In this document: piece after piece, positions 1 through 5,045 of the stretch | Layout of the letters: the number at the start of each line of letters is the position of its first letter | How positions within the stretch are numbered: position 1 is the stretch's first letter | Source: an uncultured Phycisphaerales bacterium | Lineage (GTDB): Bacteria > Planctomycetota > Phycisphaerae > Phycisphaerales > SM1A02 | DNA length: 5,483 nucleotides | Assembly (NCBI GenBank): GCA_946886375.1 | Contig: CAMPIL010000249.1 | Location: forward strand, 1 to 5,483 | Reading direction: 5' to 3' | Position numbers and translations under genes: made by a program | The notes under the pieces: generated by a model | Seen by the model: the letters and a program-made list of their open reading frames with translations, nothing else | The model's database searches: none | What the model was told of the DNA's origin: nothing

Positions 1-167
1 AGGTCACCGTGGTGGACTACGAAACGGCGACAGATGCCGCCGATTTCGAGAACCCAAGTCTCCACGTGACATCAATTGAACTCTCAGCCGTGGTGTGGAA
101 TGCCAAAGTCCCCAAGGGCATCGCACTGGCCGAGCCGAATCATCAGGCAGATTCAGCAAGCGATTGA
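1..167 (+). CDS. 3' end of an unrecognised protein gene (partial)
   Basis: Reading frame 3 (first complete codon at position 3) is open from the window edge to TGA at 165-167 and gives the last 54 residues of a protein. It begins VTVVDYETATDAADFENPS and ends ADSASD. Codons favour G or C in the third position (GTC ACC GTG GTG GAC TAC), and residue use is ordinary for a protein, with alternating hydrophobic positions (SIELSAVVWNAKVP) that suggest one or two beta strands. The other two plus frames stop within about 80 bases. The final dozen residues are polar and acidic, as in a disordered tail. I do not recognise the family and assign no function. It converges on the P-domain gene, with 25 bp between the two stop codons. 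The start lies outside the window. Confidence 0.6.
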   Translation, partial: VTVVDYETATDAADFENPSLHVTSIELSAVVWNAKVPKGIALAEPNHQADSASD

Positions 168-192
168 TTCACTCGATTCTTCTGATCCGCAC

Positions 193-855
193 TCACCGTC
201 GGCGGCGAGCACCGAAAAGTCCGCACATCATCATCGCGACCAATCCGGACGGGCCGGGCACGATGTTCAGCGACCAGCCACCCAGCGTGCCCGTATTGGG
301 GCTGGACATGTCTGTGATGATGACCTTCCACTGCCCTGCGGAATTCAGGCCATTGAACGCAGTCAGCGAAGAATTGTTCGCGCCCCATTGGCCAAACGGC
401 GTCGCGCCCGTCACTGCGCCGGATGTGAGATACATTCCCGAGGGAATATCCGCCGGCGGATTCTGCTCCAGGTCAAGCGATTCGATCCAGAGGTTACTGC
501 CCGCCACGCTGCTGAACGTGTAGTTACCGTTGTAGGCGTTGGGCGAACCGAACGTGCCATCGATTGAACCAACGCGGTGCACCAGTGTTGCGGTAGGCCC
601 GCCGACTTTCTGCAACTGAATCACCAGGTCGCCCGACCATGAATGCACCAGGCTCGTCAGCGTGATCGAAACCTGCGTAATCAGGATGTTGTCCGGCACG
701 TTGATGATGTTTTCGAAAACACCGTTCGTGCCTGCCGCCTGATTAAACTCCGTCAACGATGCAGCGGGAGCAAACGTCTGCGTGTACACAGCCCGGCCGT
801 GCACCGGCGCCGCGCACAGCAATGTCAACACCATTACCGTCATCAAACTTCGCAT
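193..855 (-). CDS. Exported P-domain-like protein with PEP-CTERM-like tail
   Basis: The protein has 220 residues. ATG at 855 is chosen because GGAG lies 7 nt upstream and it opens directly into a signal peptide (residues 1 to about 20-22: MRS, then a hydrophobic core, then APVHG-RA). Residues about 50-198 resemble the P (Homo B) domain of proprotein convertases: a strand ending SWSGDLVIQL, where the family has a conserved GDL-type turn, and a closing GQWKVIITD...GTLGGWSLNI, which matches the usual 'G.W.L.V.D...G.L..W.L.I' ending. This is a jelly-roll beta domain often carried as an accessory module on secreted bacterial proteins. Here no protease domain is attached. Residues 199-220 form a PEP-CTERM-like signal: VPGP, a hydrophobic stretch, then RRRR, with Gly in place of the usual Glu. 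In PEP-CTERM proteins such a tail is processed by an exosortase. It lies 68 bp downstream of the C39-like gene on the same strand, so co-transcription is likely. Substrate and partner are unknown. Confidence 0.85.
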   Translation of the reverse strand: MRSLMTVMVLTLLCAAPVHGRAVYTQTFAPAASLTEFNQAAGTNGVFENIINVPDNILITQVSITLTSLVHSWSGDLVIQLQKVGGPTATLVHRVGSIDGTFGSPNAYNGNYTFSSVAGSNLWIESLDLEQNPPADIPSGMYLTSGAVTGATPFGQWGANNSSLTAFNGLNSAGQWKVIITDMSSPNTGTLGGWSLNIVPGPSGLVAMMMCGLFGARRRR

Positions 856-923
856 GATCGTTCTCCGTGCTGGCGAGAATCCGCGTTCAATTCGTTCAGG
901 GGCAAACAACTGCATAAGCCCGT

Positions 924-2678
924 TCATCGGCAAGGCCCGATCGCATGAATGGTTTCAACCAGGTCGTCAAACGTGGTTGTGACGCCAAGATTGTCCATCA
1001 CCAGGATCAGATCGCGCTTGTCCACCTGCCCGTTGCCATCGCGATCATTGCTGCATGCGACGGCTGATATGTCGGTTTCGATCTGCAGGTCCTGCTCCGG
1101 TTCCAACACGCCATATGCCTGCACGCGGTATTCCGTGGGGTTGTTGGCGTTGCGTGAATACACGATGTATTTGTCGCCTTCGTGCGCGAACTGTGATTCA
1201 AATCGCAACTCGCCGAGTTGGCCGGGAAACAGCGGGGGCCCGCCGCCGCGCGACAGCCGCAAGCCGCGCTGCAGCACGGGATTGTCGTACGGATCAAGCA
1301 CCGGCGATCCCGGCGGGCCGATGAACTCTGCGTCCCAACCCGCGATGGCGCCGGTCAACACCACCGTGCCGGGGAGGATCGCAAAATCTTCCGAAGGCAG
1401 GAACCAGATTTCATCGGTCGCGGTGTGCGCGCCGGTCAGCACGTCGTAGCGATGCTCAAGCGACGGCGTCAACGGCGCGGGCGTGAACTTCTTGCGCACA
1501 TCCGGCGGCGCAATAGTCTCAACCCAGTTGATCACCACGTTGCGGTAACGCTCATTTGACGCGACGCCCGGATCGAACGTCCGGCCGTCCGCCATCAAAG
1601 TCAATCCCATGTAATACGCGGTGAAAAAGATCGGATCGGCATCGGCGGTCGGGCCGCGAGGCGGGACGGGAATCGCATCGCCGCCGCCCAATGCAGCAAC
1701 CCAAGGGTGATACTTGCGGTTCTGCACCGCATCGATGATCGCGGTGCTGGCTCGGAACCCCGCATGTGCGATCAGGTTGCCCTTGTTCGTGTCCGGATCG
1801 GAAATGAAGATCTGCCGATTCAGCCCGTCAAGGCCCGCCACGATGATGCTGTGATACGCGCCGGGCGAAGGCGCGAAAGTCTTGTTGGCGTATCCGGTCT
1901 GCATGGCGATCACGTTGGCGTTGCCGCCGTTGCCCGCCCACCACAGCGCGCTGTTGAACTTCGGATCAACCCACTTGCCGCTCTGCACTTCAAGCGGTCC
2001 CCACGGCAGGGTGCGGATGCGAATCGTCACGGTTGCGTTCTCCAGCAGTGCCTGTTCGATCTTGTCGTAGGGCGTCGTGCCAGCCTTGAGTTTTTTCCAA
2101 TCCGTCGCGGTCAGAAAATAAAACCCTTCAGCGCCGGGGTTGGCGATCGTTCCCACGGGGCGGATCGCATCGGGAAAATACACGAACAAGTCGTACTTCA
2201 GCGGCCGCTTGCACGTGGGCGTGGCGGCGGCGTCATCGTGATCGTCCAACCACTTCTGCACGCCGTTGGGCCCGCCAGTGAGATTCGCCTCCATGTTCTC
2301 CATGTACGCGTTGACCAGGTCAAGCCAGTTCGCGTTGGCAAGGTTGGGGTCGGTCGCGCCGAACATCGTGCACGAGCCTTCACGATACAACTTGTAACAC
2401 GCGTTGACGTACGTGGCGATGTAACACCACCCGCCGTCGTTCTCCCAGTTCGCATCGCTTTGATTCGGCGGCGGCTGCGGAGGATTGCTCGGATGGTTCG
2501 CCGCCAATCGCTGGTGCTGGTAGAAATCCGAGACGTGACGCGGAAAGCCGCGCTCATCGGTGGTGTTGTACCAGTCCGGCAAAGTCTGGGCGATGGCCTG
2601 CGGCACAACCGCGCACACGATCGCCAGCGCGAACGCACAGCCCGTCGTCGCCCGGCGAAGAAGAACGCTGTTCATCAT
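924..2678 (-). CDS. Exported C39/papain-like cysteine-protease-fold protein with dockerin-like tail
   Basis: The protein has 584 residues. Two adjacent ATGs (2678 and 2675) follow AGGAG by 5 and 8 nt, and either could be the start. Residues 1-30 form a signal peptide (MMNSVLLRR, a hydrophobic core, then AIA before Q31). Residues about 80-300 hold a possible cysteine-peptidase fold: Cys85 at the start of a helix (GGWCYIATYVNA), His276 in AYHSIIVAGLDG and Asp294 in FISDPD. The 'H...VVG...I.DP' pattern is typical of C39-like peptidases, although the Cys-to-His distance (191 residues) is long. Residues about 400-535 look beta-rich and are unassigned. Residues 545-556 (DRDGNGQVDKRD) form a perfect calcium-binding loop with acidic or Asn ligands at positions 1, 3, 5, 9 and 12, as in type I dockerins and planctomycete C-terminal modules. 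Only one loop is present, framed by Cys542 and Cys583. Six Cys in the mature protein could form disulphides. Activity is inferred. It could instead be an inactive homologue or a binding protein. Confidence 0.85.
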   Translation of the reverse strand: MMNSVLLRRATTGCAFALAIVCAVVPQAIAQTLPDWYNTTDERGFPRHVSDFYQHQRLAANHPSNPPQPPPNQSDANWENDGGWCYIATYVNACYKLYREGSCTMFGATDPNLANANWLDLVNAYMENMEANLTGGPNGVQKWLDDHDDAAATPTCKRPLKYDLFVYFPDAIRPVGTIANPGAEGFYFLTATDWKKLKAGTTPYDKIEQALLENATVTIRIRTLPWGPLEVQSGKWVDPKFNSALWWAGNGGNANVIAMQTGYANKTFAPSPGAYHSIIVAGLDGLNRQIFISDPDTNKGNLIAHAGFRASTAIIDAVQNRKYHPWVAALGGGDAIPVPPRGPTADADPIFFTAYYMGLTLMADGRTFDPGVASNERYRNVVINWVETIAPPDVRKKFTPAPLTPSLEHRYDVLTGAHTATDEIWFLPSEDFAILPGTVVLTGAIAGWDAEFIGPPGSPVLDPYDNPVLQRGLRLSRGGGPPLFPGQLGELRFESQFAHEGDKYIVYSRNANNPTEYRVQAYGVLEPEQDLQIETDISAVACSNDRDGNGQVDKRDLILVMDNLGVTTTFDDLVETIHAIGPCR

Positions 2679-2683
2679 GATTT

Positions 2684-2806
2684 CTCCTGGATCAAAATCG
2701 AACACGCACGCAACGCATCAACATCGCGCTGCGGTCAGGCACTGCGTTCGATTCACAAACAGGAGCGGCTCATCCAGGAGCAAGACCCGATCGACTCGGA
2801 CCGCAG
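2684..2806 (-). promoter_or_regulatory. Candidate structured 5' leader covering the ribosome binding site
   Basis: In the leader of the C39-like gene, two pairs of perfectly complementary segments are interleaved. CTGCGGTC (2806-2799) can pair with GACCGCAG (2736-2729). CTCCTGGAT (2780-2772) can pair with ATCCAGGAG (2692-2684). The last segment contains the AGGAG ribosome binding site, so the second pairing would hide it. The order A-B-A'-B' implies a pseudoknot or two competing folds. A small local hairpin (GCTC, CTGGAT loop, GAGC, 2781-2768) would compete with the second pairing. Regulation is an inference from complementarity alone, and no known riboswitch class is recognised. Confidence 0.3.
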
Positions 2807-2831
2807 TCTCACTCTCTTCACGTATTTCCAA

Positions 2832-2859
2832 CTTGTACCGCTGAACGAATCCCTGTCAA
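2832..2859 (-). promoter_or_regulatory. Sigma70-like promoter for the C39-like/P-domain unit
   Basis: On the minus strand TTGACA (2859-2854) is a perfect -35 box. A 16-nt spacer separates it from TACAAG (2837-2832), which matches the -10 consensus at 4 of 6 positions. Transcription would start near 2825 and leave a leader of about 147 nt before the ATG at 2678. The -35 context TTTTCCTTGACAG resembles the one in front of the secreted-protein gene at 4446. Confidence 0.5.
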
Positions 2860-2998
2860 GGAAAATTCATTGCAGACACATCTGGCTGACCCGGGCGGCT
2901 GATCGCTAACTTCATGCGGCACAATGCTTTGCGCGATGATGTTGGTCTCAGGTAAAGACTTCGCTTGCTTCCCATGCACGTGCTGCGGAATCGATCGA

Positions 2999-3196
2999 TC
3001 ACCTGCCGTGCGATCCACCGCGCGCGAAACCCACAATCGCCCACGCCGCAGCGACCAGGCACGCGACTCCAGCCGCTGCATAACCAATGCGCCACATCTG
3101 TGAGCCGGGTGGCTCGAACGTCGCGAGGATTCCAAACGCACAGAACGCTGCGACGAGAAGAAGGGTCATCACTGCGATGAGTCTGAGCACGATCAT
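2999..3196 (-). CDS. Small two-helix membrane protein of unknown function
   Basis: The protein has 65 residues and two predicted membrane segments: residues about 4-26 (LRLIAVMTLLLVAAFCAFGI) and about 38-57 (IGYAAAGVACLVAAAWAIVG). They are joined by a short polar loop (TFEPPGSQMWR), and the C-terminus is basic (ARGGSHGR). An AGGA lies about 9 nt before ATG at 3196. The hydrophobic pattern is coherent over the whole length, whereas the overlapping frames on the same strand give Arg/Ser-rich translations, so this frame is the most likely gene here. It follows the DinB-like gene by 59 bp in the same direction and may be co-transcribed, although a strong GC hairpin lies in the gap. I do not recognise the family. 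It could be a subunit or accessory peptide of an envelope complex, but nothing in the sequence shows that. Confidence 0.6.
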   Translation of the reverse strand: MIVLRLIAVMTLLLVAAFCAFGILATFEPPGSQMWRIGYAAAGVACLVAAAWAIVGFARGGSHGR

Positions 3197-3210
3197 GAAG
3201 ATTCATCCTA

Positions 3211-3239
3211 ACGCGCGCGCCATCGCGTCGCGCGCGCGT
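3211..3239. repeat. Perfect 10-bp GC-rich inverted repeat
   Basis: ACGCGCGCGC (3211-3220) and GCGCGCGCGT (3230-3239) are exact reverse complements around a 9-nt loop (CATCGCGTC). The hairpin lies between the DinB-like gene and the small membrane-protein gene, just upstream of the latter's ribosome binding site. No T-run follows on either strand, so it is not a canonical intrinsic terminator. It may slow polymerase, protect the upstream transcript's 3' end, or affect translation of the small gene. The alternating CG tracts are also the type of sequence that can adopt Z-DNA. Confidence 0.6.
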
Positions 3240-3255
3240 CGCTGTGCGCTCGCCA

Positions 3256-3768
3256 TCACGCCTTGCGACGTTGAAACATCAATGCGTTGAAATCGAGATC
3301 GTCCAGCGTCACGTTGCAATGCCGCAGCATGTTTAGAACCTGCGCACGATGATGCACCTCGTGCAGCACCAGTTGCGTGAACAGACCCGCAACGGAAGCC
3401 GTCACCACCAGAGGCACGCCCTCATCATTCGTCACCCGATACTCCAGCGGCCCATCCCAATCGCGCACTTCGCCCATGGCTGTCCGAGTGCGCTTGGCTT
3501 GCTTGTTCCATCCATCCTCAAGCGCAGCGAACGGCAGCGGATTCTCCGACCGCACCGGCCACTGGTCATACGGCGGCACCTCTCGATGCAGAATCCTCTC
3601 CACGTAATACCACTCGCTGATCATCATGTGCGTCAGCGTCGCGCCCAGCGTCTTCATCCCGATAGGAAACTCACGCGCATACTGCTCAACGCTCAGCGGA
3701 CGAACCGCATCATGCACCCGCTGCCGGGATTGGGTGAGATAGTCATACGCCGTGTGCGGTTGAATCAT
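3256..3768 (-). CDS. DinB-fold metal-binding protein (DinB/DUF664-like)
   Basis: The protein has 170 residues, the usual length for the DinB/YfiT-like four-helix-bundle superfamily. Two family hallmarks are visible: His47 in the second helix (TLTHMMISEWYYVERIL) and the HxxxH pair His136/His140 in LVLHEVHHRAQVLNMLR. Together they form the three-histidine divalent-metal site. The N-terminus (YDYLTQSRQRVHDAVRPLS) and the motif 'PIGMKTLGATLTHM' also fit the family. Members are cytosolic, include thiol S-transferases such as those using mycothiol or bacillithiol, and have many uncharacterised relatives. The substrate cannot be read from this sequence. ATG at 3768 is the natural domain start, but no clear Shine-Dalgarno precedes it, which may mean translational coupling or a leaderless-like start. 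The gene lies 43 bp after the four-helix membrane gene and 59 bp before the small membrane gene, all on the minus strand. Despite the name there is no sign of a DNA-damage role. Confidence 0.88.
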   Translation of the reverse strand: MIQPHTAYDYLTQSRQRVHDAVRPLSVEQYAREFPIGMKTLGATLTHMMISEWYYVERILHREVPPYDQWPVRSENPLPFAALEDGWNKQAKRTRTAMGEVRDWDGPLEYRVTNDEGVPLVVTASVAGLFTQLVLHEVHHRAQVLNMLRHCNVTLDDLDFNALMFQRRKA

Positions 3769-3811
3769 TGTGGTATTGAATCAGATTGCGCGGAAGATCG
3801 TGCGGCGTTCA

Positions 3812-4264
3812 TCATGCACGAGCGGCTGGCCGTCGCTTCTTAACCATTGAAGATCCGATCAGCACGCCGACTGCGCCGAATACGATCTTGCTGATCGCGA
3901 ACCACATCGGCTCCTTCCCGTACCGAGAAATGTCCTCCAGCGTAGCCGGCGCGGTGCGCGCGGGGGGATCGGGCCTGTTCATGTCGGCTATGACGCTTCC
4001 GATGCCCGTTGCCAGGAGAATCGCGACCAATGCAAATGCCGCCATCGAATTCCGCGCGATCATGCCGCACACAAGGCCGCCGATGATTGCCGCGATGAAC
4101 CCGCCGATCAGCACGATGATGTTGAACGTGTTGGTTGTCCAGTACGACCCAGGTTGAACAGTCTTCTCGATTCCCAGCGCCGCGATCGTGATGCCAAACG
4201 TCGCCATCACAAGGATTACCATGACAATGAAACCGACGATGATGCCTGCGATGATTCTGAGCAT
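3812..4264 (-). CDS. Four-helix integral membrane protein, copy A of a duplicated pair
   Basis: The protein has 150 residues. ATG at 4264 is preferred over an in-frame ATG at 4315 because GGAGG (4278-4274) lies 9 nt upstream and the extra 17 residues (including a DRRRR run) have no counterpart I can see in the paralogue. Four membrane segments are apparent at about 3-30, 48-70, 75-94 and 119-140, with a polar loop at about 95-118 carrying MNRPDPP and GKEP. The C-terminus is basic (KKRRPAARA), which suggests a cytoplasmic end. A second copy at 5046-5483 shares LVMATFGITIAALG, WTT.TFNII..IGGF.AAIIGGL, MNRPDPP and GKEP.WFA. The family is not recognised; a small-membrane-protein DUF is likely. 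It appears to lead a minus-strand cluster with the DinB-like gene (43 bp gap). It is divergent from the secreted-protein gene at 4446, with 181 bp between the starts. Confidence 0.85.
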   Translation of the reverse strand: MLRIIAGIIVGFIVMVILVMATFGITIAALGIEKTVQPGSYWTTNTFNIIVLIGGFIAAIIGGLVCGMIARNSMAAFALVAILLATGIGSVIADMNRPDPPARTAPATLEDISRYGKEPMWFAISKIVFGAVGVLIGSSMVKKRRPAARA

Positions 4265-4347
4265 GACGCGACGCCTCCGATCGATGAGCCAACGCATGAT
4301 AACGTGGGCAACCATCTGCGGCGGTCACAGGGAAATGTTTTCAACAT

Positions 4348-4369
4348 ACCCGGTTTCCAGCGGGTTTTT
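4348..4369 (+). terminator. Weak hairpin plus T-run upstream of the 4446 gene
   Basis: ACCCG (4348-4352) and CGGGT (4361-4365) form a 5-bp stem with an 8-nt loop, and the T at the stem base starts a run of five T. This is terminator-like on the plus strand. No plus-strand gene lies upstream, so it could insulate the following promoter from read-through, or be chance. The T-run directly abuts the -35 box. Confidence 0.25.
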
Positions 4370-4370
4370 C

Positions 4371-4398
4371 TTGACTGTTTTCTCATCGCCAGTATTCT
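4371..4398 (+). promoter_or_regulatory. Sigma70-like promoter for the 4446 secreted-protein gene
   Basis: TTGACT (4371-4376) matches the -35 consensus at 5 of 6 positions. A 16-nt spacer separates it from TATTCT (4393-4398), which matches the -10 box at 4 of 6. Transcription would start near 4405, giving a leader of about 40 nt. GGAGG (4437-4441) then lies 4 nt before ATG at 4446. Confidence 0.55.
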
Positions 4399-4407
4399 GG
4401 AAAACAG
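4375..4407 (+). promoter_or_regulatory. Operator-like inverted repeat overlapping the promoter
   Basis: CTGTTTTC (4375-4382) and GAAAACAG (4400-4407) are perfect 8-nt inverted arms. Between them lies a second small dyad, CCAG-TATT-CTGG (4389-4400). The arms reach from the -35 box to the expected start site, where a repressor would block polymerase. A third copy of the core TGTTTTC lies upstream at 4336-4342, exactly 40 bp before the copy at 4376-4382. A regulator site is an inference, and the symmetry could also form a hairpin. Confidence 0.3.
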
Positions 4408-4445
4408 CGTCCCGCGAAATTGTCACTCGAACGACTGGAGGAATC

Positions 4446-5045
4446 ATGAACCGATTTTCTTTTGCAAAAGTGTGCGCGCTGGCTCTGGGATGTTCGACCG
4501 GCCTGCTCGGGGCATCAACCGTCTCGGCTCAAACCCTTGTCGGCGACACCGTCGAACTGTGGGCGCATCCTCAATCCAACGGCAACCTGAACATGGTTGG
4601 TTCCTCGCTGGTCGTCTCGCCTGGTTTCGAGTTTGAGCAGGTCATCATCAATCCGATCTCGACCTTCAACATCGAAGCCACATCAATACGCTTTGATGCA
4701 GTCGATGATTTCTACAGTCCCTATTTCAACTCCGGCTTCGACCCAACCTACTACGAAATCCGCGATCTGGATTTCATCGGCGAACCCGACCGCCACATCG
4801 TTGGAGTCAATGTCTCATTTGCGACAACGATCGGCATTCATGAGGACACGCCGATGGGCTGGCCACAATTCAGCGCGGCCAATGTCACGTTCACGGCTGA
4901 CAGCGTGCGTCTCTCCATCGGCGGGTATGAGTTCCCCACCGGCTCATGGGTTGAGATTGAACTGATCACAGCCGTTCCAGCCCCAGCTGCGTTGGGTGTG
5001 ATTGCGATCGGCGGCTTGTTCTCCGGACGCCGGCGTCGAAATTGA
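4446..5045 (+). CDS. Exported beta-rich protein with PEP-CTERM-like tail
   Basis: The protein has 199 residues. ATG at 4446 is chosen over an in-frame upstream ATG (4188) because GGAGG lies just before it, a promoter sits between the two, and it opens into a signal peptide (MNRFSFAK, a hydrophobic core, STVSA cleaved before Q29). The mature part, about 29-175, is rich in predicted beta strands and in Asp/Thr/Phe. The segments 'EIRDLDF', 'HIVGVNVSF' and 'VTFTADSVRLSIGG' resemble, from memory, a pattern common in unclassified PEP-CTERM surface proteins, probably a beta sandwich. No catalytic motif is seen. The tail from residue 177 is VPAP, a hydrophobic stretch (LGVIAIGGLF) and RRRRN, a PEP-CTERM variant with Ala in place of Glu, predicted to be processed by an exosortase encoded elsewhere. 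The gene lies on the opposite strand between two paralogous membrane-protein genes. Its stop codon directly abuts the stop codon of the right-hand copy. Confidence 0.88.
   Translation: MNRFSFAKVCALALGCSTGLLGASTVSAQTLVGDTVELWAHPQSNGNLNMVGSSLVVSPGFEFEQVIINPISTFNIEATSIRFDAVDDFYSPYFNSGFDPTYYEIRDLDFIGEPDRHIVGVNVSFATTIGIHEDTPMGWPQFSAANVTFTADSVRLSIGGYEFPTGSWVEIELITAVPAPAALGVIAIGGLFSGRRRRN

Larger units (their letters stand above)
2679..2998. other. Intergenic region of 320 bp
   Basis: The 2679-2859 part holds the promoter and leader of the downstream minus-strand gene. The 2860-2998 part, behind the small membrane-protein gene, shows no convincing gene. It contains a 6-bp hairpin (GCGCAA/TTGTGC with one G-U pair, 2934-2919 on the minus strand) without a following T-run, and a short GCACGTGC palindrome near 2977-2984. 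Open frames here have arginine- and histidine-rich translations typical of non-coding GC-rich DNA. Confidence 0.5.

Noticed and set aside
856..933. 26-codon N-terminal extension of the P-domain gene
   Set aside because: It would overlap the end of the upstream gene and place a charged stretch before the signal peptide. ATG at 855 has GGAG at good spacing.
2679..2705. 9-codon extension of the C39-like gene
   Set aside because: The extension is translated across the AGGAG ribosome binding site of the adjacent ATG pair and adds acidic residues (MFDFDPGEI) before the signal peptide.
1707..2909. 400-codon open frame on the plus strand
   Set aside because: It lies antisense to the C39-like gene, which has a signal peptide, a ribosome binding site and recognisable motifs. 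The antisense translation is rich in Arg, His and Val without domain features, as expected for a shadow frame in GC-rich DNA.
2919..2934. Hairpin after the small membrane-protein gene as terminator
   Set aside because: The stem is only 6 bp with a G-U pair, and no T-run follows on the minus strand.
4296..4301. TATCAT on the minus strand as -10 box for copy A
   Set aside because: It matches the -10 consensus well, but no acceptable -35 box lies 16-18 nt upstream (the sequence there is CCGCCG-like).
4188..4445. 86-codon N-terminal extension of the 4446 gene
   Set aside because: It overlaps the divergent membrane gene and the promoter. ATG at 4446 has a ribosome binding site and begins a signal peptide.
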